A DNA stretch of 64,000 nt from Diacronema lutheri (Eukaryota > Haptophyta > Pavlovophyceae > Pavlovales > Pavlovaceae). Shown piece by piece: positions 9,881-18,861 of this stretch. Positions within the stretch are counted from its first letter, which is position 1; every line of letters starts with the position of its first letter. Under the pieces are notes generated by a model that saw only the letters and a program-made list of their open reading frames with translations, did no database searches and was not told the origin of the DNA. The stretch is taken from contig JAGTXO010000047.1 of NCBI GenBank assembly GCA_019448385.1, positions 186,001-250,000 of the forward strand, read 5' to 3'. The position numbers and the translations under genes are program-made.

Positions 9881-12824
9881 GCGGGAGCTTGCGCTGCGGG
9901 CGGCGGGGGCAGAGGGGCGCAGGTGCGGGACCCGTTCGCTGCGCGCGGTGCCTTCGCGCGCAGCACCGGCTCGGCAAAGGACGCGCTCGTACCCTCCGTC
10001 CGCCTCCGTCCGCCTCCGTCCGTCCCCTTCCCTCCTCCGTCCGCCCCTGCTCGCGCGCTCCGCGCCATCGCGTGGCCTCTGCCCCGCCCGGCCCCCGGCC
10101 CGCCGCGCCGTCCGCACGTCCGCGCGCCCATTTTTAAAAAAAAAAAAACAACACCCGCCCGCGCACGCCGTCTGCGCGCCACCCCCTTTTATCGCAGCCT
10201 CGCAAATTCCGATGTTTTCCGGTGACCAGTGGGAGGTCACAGTGCCGGACCTGGCCAAGCAGCAGCAGAGCTCGCGCCCGAGGCACGCGCCGAGCGGCGG
10301 CAGCGGCGGAGGCGGAGGCGGAGGCGGAGGCGGCGGTGGCGGCGGCGGCGCGGCCGTGACGGCGGTGGGCCTTTGCGCGCCAGGCGCCAGTGTCTGCTAC
10401 GCGGCATGCGCTGCAGACACTGGCGCGGCCGACGGCACGCTCGCCGCCGCTGGCGCGTGCGAGCGGACCGCCGCGCCCGCCGCCGCCGACGACGACGACA
10501 ATGGGAGCGGCGACGGCGTGGCCTCTGTGCAGGTCGACAACGCGGCGTTCGACGCGGCGGGCGCGCGCGCAGCCGCGCCCGCGCCGCCGTCGGCGATGCC
10601 GCCGCCAGCCGCCCCGTCCGCGCCGCGCCTATCGCTGTCCGCCGCCTGCTGCGGCGCCGCCGCCGCCGCCGCCGCCGCCGCAGCCGACGGCGTGGGCACG
10701 CCGCGCGCGGGTTGCGTCGGCTCGTGCACGCCGCGCGGCGCCCGCTTGGTCGGCGTGGAGATGTGCAAGGCGACGTCAAAGGACCTGGTCTCGCAGCTGC
10801 ACAAGGCGATGCGCAGGCGCGCGCTGCCCTGCGCTGCCCTGCCCTGCCCCGCCCTGCGCTGCCCTGCCCTGCCCTGCCCTGCCCTGCCCCGGCCTGCCCT
10901 GCCCTGCCCTGCCCCGCCCTGCGCTGCGCTGCCCTGCCCTGCCCTGCCCTGCCCCGGCCTGCCCTGCCCTGCCCTGCCCTGCCCCGGCCCTGCCCTGCCC
11001 TGCCCTGCCCTGCCCTGCCCTGCCCTGCCCTGCCCTGCTTTGCCCCACCCCGCCCCACCCCGCCCCGCTTTGCCCCACCCCGCCCCACCCTGCCCCACCC
11101 TGCCCTGCCCTGCCCCACCCCGCCCCAACCCGCCCCACCCCGCCCCGCTTTGCCCCGCCCCGCCCCACCCCGCCCCACTTTGCCCCGCCCTGCCCCACCC
11201 CGCCCCCACCCCGCCCCACCCTGCCCTGCCCTGCCCCACCCCGCCCCACCCCGCCCCACCCCGCCCCACCCTGCCCTGCCCTGCCCTGCCCTGCCCTGCC
11301 CCGCCCCACCCCGCCCCACCCCGCCCCGCCCCACCCTGCCCTGCCCTGCCCCGCCCCACCCCGCCCCACCCCGCCCCGCTTTGCCCCGCCCTGGTCTGGC
11401 GCTGCCCTGCGGCGTCTCGTCTTGAGCGCACGCTGCCCCATCTGAGCCAATCCTCCCTCGCCCATCTGACCCATTTTTCCCTCACCATCTGAGCCAACCC
11501 CATCCCACCCCATCTGATCCCATTTGATCCCATCCCAATCCCATCTCATTTCATCCCATCTCGTCCCGTCCCATCCCGTCCCATCCCGTCCCATCCCGTC
11601 CCATCCCGTCCCATCCCTCCGCAGGCTGCAGGGCCATTTCATCGTCGGCACGCTCGCGCCCCTCGCGCCGGGCGAGGCGCGCGCCGACTGCGCCGGGGAC
11701 GACGCGACGGTCCAATCATTGATTTGTCCGCTCATGCAGAGCCGCTCGCGCCTCCTCGCCTTCTGCCAGGCGCACTCGCTTCGCTTCTGTTCGCTCCGGT
11801 GAGCTCTTCCCCTTCCCTTCCCCTTCCCCGTCCCCGCTTTCGCCTTTTCCCGTCCCGTCCCGTCCCGTCCCGTCTTCGTCCTTTCCTTGCCCCCTGTGGC
11901 GAGACTGACCCCATCCCCGTCCCCGTCCCCGTCCCCTCGCCCCCGTCCCTGATTCGCTCCACGTCCCCATCCCCGTCCCCGACCCCGCTCCACGTCCCCG
12001 CCCCGACTCGCCTCACCGCAGCTACGCGCAATATTCAACGATGCGAATTTTGCACGAGCTGCTGCGCGGCTCAGCGCACGCCTCGCCCGCACCTGGCGGC
12101 CATGCTGACCTGCGCACGGATTATTGCACGCCCAGCTGCTCACACGGCAGGCGCGACGACGGCGCGCTCATGGTGGCGTGCGACGGCTGCGACAACTGGT
12201 TCCACGTGAGCTGCTGCGCCTTCTATCACCACCACACCTTCTTCCACACAATCCCCCCCCCCTCCCCCATTTCCCATCCCCCTCGGGTTCCACGTGAGCT
12301 GCTGCCCTTTCGAACACCACTCCCCCCCCCCCCCCCCCCCCCCCCCCCCTCAGCCCCTCCATTTCCCTTTCGCTTTCCCTTTCCCTTGCCTTCCTTCGCC
12401 CTCCCCAAGGGGGAAGCTCCTTTCCCAAAAAAGGCGCGCGTTGGCATGGCCGCGACACGTCCATCTGCGCCACCGGCGCTTTAATCACCATCGCCCCCAA
12501 TCCTGAGATTCCCCGCCCCTGCGATGGCCCGATCGCCAACGCGATAATCGCGCACGCACCTGTTCGCCCTCACCCTCGCCCTCGCCCTCACCCTCACCCT
12601 CACCCCCACCCTCGCCCTCACCCTCGCAGCCCGAGTGCGTCGGCCTCACTGGCGCCGAGAAAGCCGCGGCCGCGTACACGTGCCCGACGTGCAGCGTGGA
12701 CGGCGTTTTGGAAAGCGGCGCCGACGCCGTGCAGCCGGCCAGCAGCGCTCGCGCGGGAGCTGCGCGGGCTCAGACGGACGACATTGCTGGTGACGTCGAC
12801 ATGGCAGAGCCGGCTCTGCAATGA
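2104..12824 (+). CDS. CBP/p300-type histone acetyltransferase (KAT11 domain)
   Basis: Nuclear acetyl-CoA-dependent lysine acetyltransferase of the p300/CBP (plant HAC) family. Exons: 2104-2383, 2559-3454, 3901-6168, 6359-7410, 7942-8019, 8299-8436, 9188-9314, 9699-9801, 10198-10816, 11625-11798, 12022-12205, 12630-12824; 6,114 nt, 2,037 residues. Order: N-terminal helical segment; TAZ-like half-finger (HAATC, NCSACK) ending exon 2; long Gly/Ala-rich linker; Tudor/Agenet-like segment and Cys-rich motifs across exons 3-4; PHD-like finger (CDLCHRWAHWVC); acetyltransferase core; C-terminal PHD finger (CDGCDNWFHPECVGLT). Splicing restores family motifs: YPSEFPY, YVQEYGADCPAPN, YISYLDSVRYL, YHAMLVEYLR, YIFHCRP. 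The Trp of HVWVEPP and the Trp-Tyr of HGWYVKML match catalytic p300 residues. The ZZ and TAZ2 modules usual after the core are not seen; a PHD stands there. Donors are GTGCGC/T or GTGAGC, with one GC donor at 10817. Confidence 0.88.
8417..8898 (+). repeat. Seven tandem copies of exon 6 tail plus its 5' splice site, separated by G-runs
   Basis: Copies begin at 8417, 8489, 8576, 8649, 8726, 8789 and 8854. Each has the last 20 nt of exon 6 (TACCACGCGATGCTTGTCGA), then GTGCGCC, (CTG)n, CTAAG or close variant and a G-run of varied length. The first is the true exon end; the rest lie in the intron 8437-9187. Candidate donors are 8437, 8509, 8596, 8669, 8746, 8809 and 8874. Units are 63-87 bp, the differences being G-run length. 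Confidence 0.92.
9544..9660 (+). repeat. 16-bp minisatellite in intron 7 of the acetyltransferase gene
   Basis: Seven to eight copies of GATCCCATCCCCTCGC lie just upstream of the acceptor at 9697-9698. The pyrimidine-rich unit may serve as the polypyrimidine tract. Confidence 0.75.
10825..11400 (+). repeat. Pentanucleotide satellite (CCCTG / CCCCG / CCCCA)n in intron 9
   Basis: Nearly 600 bp of CCTGC-type pentamers grading into CCCCA and CCCCG pentamers fill most of intron 10817-11624. All frames stay open through it, which makes spurious long reading frames on both strands. The intron begins with a GC donor. Confidence 0.85.
12198..12305 (+). repeat. Duplicated exon 11 tail plus 5' splice site
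   Basis: The 20-mer GGTTCCACGTGAGCTGCTGC spans the exon 11/intron junction at 12198-12217 and recurs exactly at 12286-12305 inside the intron. The copies are 88 bp apart, so the second donor (12294) would shift frame. A long C-run follows the second copy. Confidence 0.85.
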
Positions 12825-12848
12825 ACCTTTTCCTTCTCAGGTTCTTAG

Positions 12849-12861
12849 GCTCAAATTGAGC
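12849..12861. other. Palindrome GCTCAAATTGAGC between convergent genes
   Basis: A perfect odd-centred palindrome lies in the 167-bp spacer between the stop codons at 12824 and 12992. It could end either transcript or bind a dimeric protein. A one-base-longer relative occurs at 53227-53240. Confidence 0.4.
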
Positions 12862-12991
12862 ACAATCTCATCCCCGCCCCCGGAGCTAGGGCGTTACTGC
12901 GCCCCGAGAGCGCCGCGCGCCGGGACTGGGCACGGCCCCACAGTGAAGCGCCCCTCACCCCACCCCCCACACCCACACACTGGCGGCGTCC

Positions 12992-15382
12992 TCACTCAGA
13001 GCCGACATCGAAATCCGAGGTCACGAACTTCACCACGCGGTACCTTGGCGCCGCACCGGCGGAGTCCGCGCGCTCGACGGGCGCCGCGCGCGAGTCCGCA
13101 TACCCACCATCGCCTCGCCGCTCGCCACCGCCGCCGCGCCGCTCGCCGCCGCCATCGCGTGGCGCCTGCCGCCAGCCGCCGCCGCCGCCGCCGCCCGTGC
13201 GCGCAGCCACGCGCCGCTCGTAACCGTCGCGCGGTGCGTCGTCGTAACGGCCGGCGGACGGCGCGCGCCCAGCACGGCGTCGATCAAAGCCGCCGCCGCC
13301 GTCGCCGCCGCCCATGCGGCCGCCGCCGTCAGCGCCGGGTGGACGATACACGCGCCGTCCCTCGCGCGGCGCCGACCGGCCCGCGCCCGCAAAGCGCCCG
13401 CCGGTGTAACCGCCGGTGTAACCGCCGGTGTAACCGCCGTCGGACTGGGCGGTGCGCTCGCGGTAGCCGGGCCCGCCCGGGTCATCACCGCGCGGCGGCC
13501 GGTAGTAATTGGACGCACCCTTGCCCAGGCCCGAGCCGCGGTCGTAGGGCGACTTGCGCGGGCCAGGCCGATCGGTCGAGAGCTCGATGCGTACCTCCCG
13601 CCCGGCGAACTTGCGCCCCGAATAGCCCAGCGCGGTGCTCGCGCCGTTGGCCGAGTCGAAGCCCACGTGCGCGAAGCCGCGCGACCGCCCCGCCTCGTCC
13701 TTGGGCAGCGCGACGCGCCGGATCGCGCCGGCGCTTTGAAAAAGGGCGCGCACCTCGTCCTCGGTCACATCAAAGGGCAGGTTTGCGACAAAGATTGTAC
13801 AGCCGGCGGGCTCGGGCGAGCCACGGCCCGCGCCGTCGCCGCCATCGCTGGCGCCGCTCAACGCCGCGCGCTCGCCGCCCCGCCGATCCGCGCTGCGCGC
13901 GCCCGCACCCATCCCCGCGCCGGCGCCGGCGCCGGCGCCCGCCAGCGGCGCGAGGAGCGCCTGCCGCAGGCCCTGGCGTGACGGCCGCGACTCGGCGGGC
14001 CAGAACTCGAGGACGCGGCCGCCGAGCGTCGCGAGCGGCGAGAGCGCCGTCGCCTCCGCGTCGGCGCCGCCGTCGGCAGCGTCCCCGGCCTGTCCACCGC
14101 CCGCGCCGGCGGCGGGCGCGGCGGGCGCGGCGGCGGCGGCGCCCTCGCCACCCGCCCCGCTGTCGCCGCCGACGCCGTCGTCGTCGTCGTCGTCGCCATC
14201 GCGCAGCGCCTGGAGGGCAAAGTCAAAGGCGAAGCCGTCGTCATCGTCGCCAAACGCCTCGTCGTCGCCCGCCTCCACCGCCCCAGCCGCAGCGCCGCGC
14301 GCGCCGCCAGCGCCGCCGTCCGTGGGCGCGGGCTTGCCGAGCGCGCGGTGCGCCACCTCGGGCGGGCACGCGTCGATCACGGCGCTCGCCGAGGCCGCGT
14401 CCGCAAACTGCAGCCACGCGCGGCCCGATGGTCGGCCGTCCGCGCCCTCCAGCCCGCGCACGGAGACAAGCCAGTCATCCGTAACACCCGTCACACCCGT
14501 GACCGTGGCCGTGACCATCTCGCGTGCCGCGCGCGTCGCGGGCGCGAGCGGATGGTGCGCGCGGATATGGGCGGCGAGCTCGGCGGCGGTGATCGAGAAG
14601 GGCAGGCCCTGCACGTACACCACGCGGTCCGACGTCGCGTCGAGCGCAGCCCGATCGGGAGCGGTTGAGCCGTCGGTGACAGCCGCGCCCCGCGCGCCCT
14701 TGCGCCCGCCCGCGGCCGCTGTGGCGTCGGCGCCCGCGCTCGCGGCGAGGCGGATCTCCGTGGCGGTGGGCCGCTCGATCAGTCCCGCTTTCCACAGCGC
14801 GCCCGCCGCCGCCTTGAACTGCGCCTTTGAGATGGAGAGCGCGGCACGCACCGCTTCCGGCGGAGACGTGTCGCCGAGTTTGAGCGATCTGCTCGGCTCG
14901 GCCAGCAGCGCGAGGAGGAGGGCAGCGCGCGCGGCCTCGGCCTTGGCAAAGCCGAAGCGGCGGAGTGACACGTCCAGCTTGCCGTCGTCGCGCACCTGCG
15001 ACACGTACCCCGAGACCACGTCCCCGCGCCTCAGCGGCACGTCCGTCCAGTTGCCCAGGCGCGGCGGGTACGCGAGCTCCGACTGGAAGATGAGCCCCTC
15101 GCGCGCGCCATTGACGCGCACGTTGCAGCCGAGCGGCGAGAAGCCGAGCACCTCGATGCGGACGTGCTGCCCGAGCGCGAACTCGGCGCCGTCCGCCGCG
15201 ACGCCGTCGACGTCGCCCTCGTCATCCGCCGCCGCGAGGGCGTGCGGCGCGCGCGCGCGCGCGCGATGCGACGCGCAGCGGCCGAGGGCGCCGCGCGGGT
15301 GGACGGTCGCGGCGCGCGGGCTCGCGTGCAGCGCGCCCGCGGCCGTCGCCGCAAGCAGCAGTGCGAGCACGTGCGTGCGCAT
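12992..15382 (-). CDS. Predicted plastid RNA-binding protein with S1-like and RRM domains
   Basis: Single exon, 796 residues from ATG 15382. The N-terminus (MRTHVLALLLAATAAGALHA) reads as a signal peptide followed by an Arg/Ala/Ser-rich stretch, the bipartite plastid presequence style of algae with secondary plastids. Residues about 65-140 form an S1-like fold (GQHVRIEVLGFSPLGCNVRV to KLDVSLRRFG), then a winged-helix-like segment, the arrangement of bacterial CvfB/YitL proteins. A degenerate RRM follows (VVYVQGLPFSITAAELAAHI), then an acidic/Ala linker and a canonical RRM with RNP2 TIFVANLPF and RNP1 RGFAHVGFD. The C-terminus is an RGG/Gly/Tyr/Arg tail with three YTGG repeats. Plastid RNA processing or translation is inferred from the domains and leader, not shown. 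Confidence 0.8.
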   Translation of the reverse strand: MRTHVLALLLAATAAGALHASPRAATVHPRGALGRCASHRARARAPHALAAADDEGDVDGVAADGAEFALGQHVRIEVLGFSPLGCNVRVNGAREGLIFQSELAYPPRLGNWTDVPLRRGDVVSGYVSQVRDDGKLDVSLRRFGFAKAEAARAALLLALLAEPSRSLKLGDTSPPEAVRAALSISKAQFKAAAGALWKAGLIERPTATEIRLAASAGADATAAAGGRKGARGAAVTDGSTAPDRAALDATSDRVVYVQGLPFSITAAELAAHIRAHHPLAPATRAAREMVTATVTGVTGVTDDWLVSVRGLEGADGRPSGRAWLQFADAASASAVIDACPPEVAHRALGKPAPTDGGAGGARGAAAGAVEAGDDEAFGDDDDGFAFDFALQALRDGDDDDDDGVGGDSGAGGEGAAAAAPAAPAAGAGGGQAGDAADGGADAEATALSPLATLGGRVLEFWPAESRPSRQGLRQALLAPLAGAGAGAGAGMGAGARSADRRGGERAALSGASDGGDGAGRGSPEPAGCTIFVANLPFDVTEDEVRALFQSAGAIRRVALPKDEAGRSRGFAHVGFDSANGASTALGYSGRKFAGREVRIELSTDRPGPRKSPYDRGSGLGKGASNYYRPPRGDDPGGPGYRERTAQSDGGYTGGYTGGYTGGRFAGAGRSAPREGRRVYRPPGADGGGRMGGGDGGGGFDRRRAGRAPSAGRYDDAPRDGYERRVAARTGGGGGGGWRQAPRDGGGERRGGGGERRGDGGYADSRAAPVERADSAGAAPRYRVVKFVTSDFDVGSE

Positions 15383-15639
15383 CGAGGTCGGCGACGGCAG
15401 ACGGCCGGGGGCTTGGCCTCGTGCTCGTCGCGAGGAGAAGGGCGAGAATGCAACGCCCGCTTTTGAAAAGGGGCGCAACACGTCGCTCGGCACGCACGAT
15501 GGGAGGGAAGGCGAAGAAGGGGAGGGACGAAGCGGAGGGGGAGGAGGAGGAAAGGGAGGGGGAGGAGGAGGAGGAGAGTGTCGGTGCGCGCGCCATTTGA
15601 GCGCTCGCCGCCGCGATTCCCCTGCGCGCGCGCCTGCCA
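15383..15639. promoter_or_regulatory. Candidate bidirectional promoter with CTTTTGAAAAGG
   Basis: 257 bp between the S1/RRM gene (-) and the SPC25 gene (+). Near 15458-15470 it holds CTTTTGAAAAGG, close to the TTTTGAAAG/CTTTCAAAA elements of the 35.9-kb promoter. The half nearer SPC25 is a purine-rich GAGGAGG stretch (about 15530-15580). Confidence 0.4.
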
Positions 15640-16356
15640 GTGGCCGCGCACTCGGCGGCGCGTGCCGATGTCTCGCCGCGCGCGCCCCGCGCGCACGCTG
15701 CGTCACGCACGGGCGCAGAGCACGTCAAGACGACGGTACTCGGCGACACCGCGACGATAAAGCGACTGCTCGATGACCACGTGGCCGAGGTGCTGCAGGG
15801 CGAGCTCAAGTACGAGGAGGACGTCGCGCTCTCCAACGTGAAGCTCGTCGTCGGCTTTGCAGGCGTCGGCGCGGCGCTCGCGTCGCACGTCTACCCGAAG
15901 CCGTTCCCGCACAACTGGTGGGTGCTGCTCGGCTGCTGCGCGTGGTACTTTGCCATGTCGGGCGTCCTCCAGTTCCTCCTCTCGTACGTCGAGCTCGAGG
16001 CTTTCTTGCAGCTCAAGCCGCGCGCCGCCCAAACTGCCGGGCTCAACATCGCCTCGTCGCTTCCCCGCTTCTCGGATCGTTACTCGCTCGCGATCTCGCC
16101 GCTGCCGCACGGCTCGCTCTCAATGTGGTCGGCGCCAAAGTTTAGGCACGTGCCGGGCGGCGCCGACGGCGTCTACGCCGCCGAGGAGTCCGTCACGCGC
16201 TTCTTTGACGAGGACGGCGTCTTCGTCGAGGCGCCGTTCGCTGACTGGGTCAAACAGCTCGTCAAAGCGTACGAGGCGGGGCAGGCGCAGGCGCAGGGGC
16301 ACGGGCAGGGCCGGGCGGGCGGCGGCGGTGCGGGCAAGTCAGTGAAGGCGGAATGA
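15640..16356 (+). CDS. SPCS2: Signal peptidase complex subunit 2 (SPC25)
   Basis: Non-catalytic subunit of the ER signal peptidase complex, which removes signal peptides from secreted and membrane proteins. 238 residues if translation starts at ATG 15640. Family features in order: the N-terminal TIKRLLDDHVAEVLQ helix; two adjacent membrane segments (about residues 68-86 and 91-115, the second containing WWVLLGCCAWYFAMSG) with a short loop; then a cytosolic domain with SSLPRFSDRYSLAI and VTRFFDEDGVFVEAPF, matching the RFDDKYTL and FFDHSGTLV motifs of animal SPCS2. The C-terminus is Gln/Gly-rich and ends KSVKAE. The first 30 residues are Ala/Arg-rich and a GCGCAG at 15713-15718 could be an acceptor, so an upstream first exon is possible. 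Confidence 0.88.
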   Translation: MAAHSAARADVSPRAPRAHAASRTGAEHVKTTVLGDTATIKRLLDDHVAEVLQGELKYEEDVALSNVKLVVGFAGVGAALASHVYPKPFPHNWWVLLGCCAWYFAMSGVLQFLLSYVELEAFLQLKPRAAQTAGLNIASSLPRFSDRYSLAISPLPHGSLSMWSAPKFRHVPGGADGVYAAEESVTRFFDEDGVFVEAPFADWVKQLVKAYEAGQAQAQGHGQGRAGGGGAGKSVKAE

Positions 16357-16478
16357 GCCTGACAACCGTACCCATCCCCTAGACAGGCTAGACTCAATAA
16401 TTACAATCTGCGATCCCCCCCTCACCCCCTCTTTCCCCCCTCACCGCGCGCCGCCTCGCAACGACACCCGTCGCGCGC

Positions 16479-17435
16479 TCATCCGCGCGCGCCGCCCGCC
16501 GCCTCCGCGCGCGCCGCCGCCTCGTCGACGCGTCGGATCGCCTCGCCCAAGTATTCCGCCACGACGCTCTGCACGAGCGAGCCGGACGGCAGCTCGAGGA
16601 CGAGCTGCGCGAGCTCCTCCTTGAGCACCTGCGCGATCTCGTCGGCGGACACGCTGCCGCTCGCGCTGCCGCCGCTCGCGCCACCGCCGCCCGTCACGAG
16701 CTGAGCGTCGAGGAGCGTATCCCACGCGTCCGCGTCGGTCAGCAGGAGCGCGCTGACCGCGTCGCGCAGGTCAGGGCGGAGGCCGCGGCTCATCGCGAGG
16801 AGGCGCTCCGATGCGTACACCTGCAGCACCTTCTGCAGCACGACCACCATCCCGCCGAGCGAGTCGTCGACGCACTTTTTCAGAAACGCGCGGAGCGTCG
16901 TGACGAAATTCTCGTCGTGCGAGCCAAGCTCGTCGCGCACGCGCGCGCGCATCGCGGCGAGGCGGTCGGGGTGGATGGGCGTGGCAAAGTTGCCCTCCTC
17001 GTCCGCGAGCAGCGCGATGATCTGCTGCGCCTGCGCGCTCTTTGCGTCCGCGAGCGCGTCGGTGCTCTCGACGGCGACGCGGAGCGTGCGCGCGACCGTG
17101 TCGGCGAGATCCGAGAGGCGCGCCTTCTCGAGGCGGTCGTCGGTCGAGTCGGCAAGTTCGGCGAGGCGGAGGAAGAAGCTCGTATCGATCAGCTTGATGT
17201 TCTCCGCCACGAGCTTTGACAGCTGCGACGACGTCGTCGTGCGCATCCGCAAGATGAGCTCGTCAAGGCGCGTCGGCGCGGACGACGCGCTGAGCCACGC
17301 GAGCGCGCGTGTGGGTGGCCTGAGGAAGACGGAGCGGCGTGCGAGCAGGCGCGGGTCGCTGACCGGCGGCGTGTACCCCGACGCGATGCACCCCCACGCG
17401 CCAAGCGACGCGACCATGGTGAGCGGCAGCCTCAT
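16479..17435 (-). CDS. Predicted plastid or secretory helical protein, unknown function
   Basis: Not recognised. 318 residues from ATG 17435, which opens a good signal peptide (MRLPLTMVASLGAWGC); ATG 17459 would add eight residues. A plastid-style leader reaches about residue 55. The body is alpha-helical and acidic: LDELILRMRTTTSSQLSKL, a central SDLADTVARTLRVAVESTDAL block, VTTLRAFLKKCVDDSLGGM and a helix around KEELAQLVLELPSGSLVQSV. No cysteine pair, nucleotide-binding or catalytic motif is visible. It converges on the SPC25 gene with 122 bp between stops. Plastid location is inferred from the leader. Confidence 0.72.
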   Translation of the reverse strand: MRLPLTMVASLGAWGCIASGYTPPVSDPRLLARRSVFLRPPTRALAWLSASSAPTRLDELILRMRTTTSSQLSKLVAENIKLIDTSFFLRLAELADSTDDRLEKARLSDLADTVARTLRVAVESTDALADAKSAQAQQIIALLADEEGNFATPIHPDRLAAMRARVRDELGSHDENFVTTLRAFLKKCVDDSLGGMVVVLQKVLQVYASERLLAMSRGLRPDLRDAVSALLLTDADAWDTLLDAQLVTGGGGASGGSASGSVSADEIAQVLKEELAQLVLELPSGSLVQSVVAEYLGEAIRRVDEAAARAEAAGGARG

Positions 17436-17455
17436 CCTGGTGGATCGAGCACGAG

Positions 17456-17475
17456 GCAATTATTGGCCAACAATT
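17456..17475. promoter_or_regulatory. Imperfect palindrome centred on TTGGCCAA in a 58-bp spacer
   Basis: The AT-rich spacer between two same-strand genes holds CAATTATTGGCCAACAATTG, symmetric at 18 of 20 positions with an inverted CCAAT-like core. It abuts the start of the gene ending at 16479 and is the likely promoter element. Confidence 0.35.
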
Positions 17476-17517
17476 GCGCCCGATATTTTTGACTGTCGGG
17501 CCGTCGGACCGACTCGG

Positions 17518-18861
17518 TCACTCGGACGCTTGCGTAGCAGGTGCGCCGCACGCCCCAAGCCATCGAGGCGCGCGGGACACGAGCAGCTCGTCCCCGACCG
17601 CGCGCCGGCGCGCGCGCGCGCCGAGCGTGGCGCCAACCTGGGCAAGTGCCGCCGCAAGCGCGCAGTGCGCGGCGAGCCCAACGGCGGCGAGCCCGAGCGT
17701 GCGCGCAGCCCAGGCGGGCATCACGCCATGCGCGGCCGCACCGCCGCCCGTCGAGCGGCCCGCGCAGCGCAGGTCGAGCTGCGTGGGAAAGGGCGACCAC
17801 TCGCGCTCAAATGACGCGGCCATGCCGACGATTGAGCGCGCGTCCAGCGCGAGCGGTGCGAGCACGCCGAGCGCGCACGTGAGCGCAAGACGGGCAGCCG
17901 CGACCTTGACAACGAGCAGGCTGTCGCCCGCGTCGTGACGCATGCTGTCCCGCGTCCGCCACAGGCGGAGGCGCGGTTCGGCGAGGCGAATGGCCAGCAC
18001 CTCATCGCCCAGCATGAGCGCGTCGGCGCCGCATCCAAGCGGCGCGTGCGCAAGTAGCCCGCTGGCCTGGTGGACGCCGTGCGCGCGCGCCATCGCGCGG
18101 CACGCGAAGAGAAGGCCCGACGCGCCGGCGAACGGCACTAGCACTGCGAGCACGGCGACGAGGTAGGCGGCGGGCTCGATCGCGCCGAGCGCCTGCTCGC
18201 GGCCACGCGCGTCCGTGCAGCTGCGCACGCGCGCGATCGGAACGAGGAGCAGCAATGGCGCGACCGTGTGGGCGACCCAGGTGGCGAGCCAGCGCGCGGC
18301 GAAGAGCGCGCGCCCGGCCCCACCATCCGCGCGGCAGGGCGCCATCGCCCACGAGCCACCCAGGCTGTGGTCCCACGGTGCGCGCGGCGACCATCCGCTG
18401 GCCGCGCAGCGAAGCGTCGCGTGCTCGTGCGCGACGAAGAAGGCGGCGAGTGCCGCGGCGAGGACGAGCGTGCGCAGCGACGCGATCGGCACCCACGGCA
18501 GCGCAGCACGCGCCGCGACGAATGCGAGAGCGGGCGCGGCGCCGAGCAGCGCGCCGCCCAGCGCGCTCGCGCGCAGTGCAGCGACGAGCGCGGCCTCGAG
18601 GTATTGCACGAGGACATTGTCGAACGGGCACGCCGCGCGCAGCTCCGCGCTGCTGCGCCAGCAGAGGTAAAGAGAGGCGAGCGGGGCGAACAGCAGGCTG
18701 CTCGCCGCGACGGTGCATGCGAGCGCGGCCTCGTGAGTCGACGCGGCGGAGACGGCGATGGCCGTGGCTGCGAGCGGGAGGATCGCGACGGCCGTGGGCA
18801 CGCGCACGACAGTCTGGCCGTCAACTGCGCAGACGACCTCGTAGTCGGCGAGCAGGGACAT
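17518..18861 (-). CDS. Polytopic membrane protein of unknown function
   Basis: Not recognised. 447 residues from ATG 18861 (MSLLADYEVVCAVDGQTVVR). An upstream in-frame ATG at 19017 would add a basic leader of 52 residues. I count eight or nine hydrophobic segments: AVAILPLAATAIAVSAAS, ALACTVAASSLLFAPLASL, two or three around residues 85-150, VAHTVAPLLLLVPIARV, YLVAVLAVLVPFAGASGL, a segment near LALTCALGVLAPLAL and LGLAAVGLAAHCALAAAL. Loops are Arg- and Cys-containing. No transporter signature is visible. It sits upstream of another minus-strand gene with only 58 bp between. Confidence 0.65.
   Translation of the reverse strand: MSLLADYEVVCAVDGQTVVRVPTAVAILPLAATAIAVSAASTHEAALACTVAASSLLFAPLASLYLCWRSSAELRAACPFDNVLVQYLEAALVAALRASALGGALLGAAPALAFVAARAALPWVPIASLRTLVLAAALAAFFVAHEHATLRCAASGWSPRAPWDHSLGGSWAMAPCRADGGAGRALFAARWLATWVAHTVAPLLLLVPIARVRSCTDARGREQALGAIEPAAYLVAVLAVLVPFAGASGLLFACRAMARAHGVHQASGLLAHAPLGCGADALMLGDEVLAIRLAEPRLRLWRTRDSMRHDAGDSLLVVKVAAARLALTCALGVLAPLALDARSIVGMAASFEREWSPFPTQLDLRCAGRSTGGGAAAHGVMPAWAARTLGLAAVGLAAHCALAAALAQVGATLGARARRRAVGDELLVSRAPRWLGACGAPATQASE

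Noticed and set aside
10776-12143. Minus-strand open frame of 455 codons across the pentamer satellite
   Set aside because: Produced by the stop-free pentamer repeat; the plus strand holds exons matching p300.
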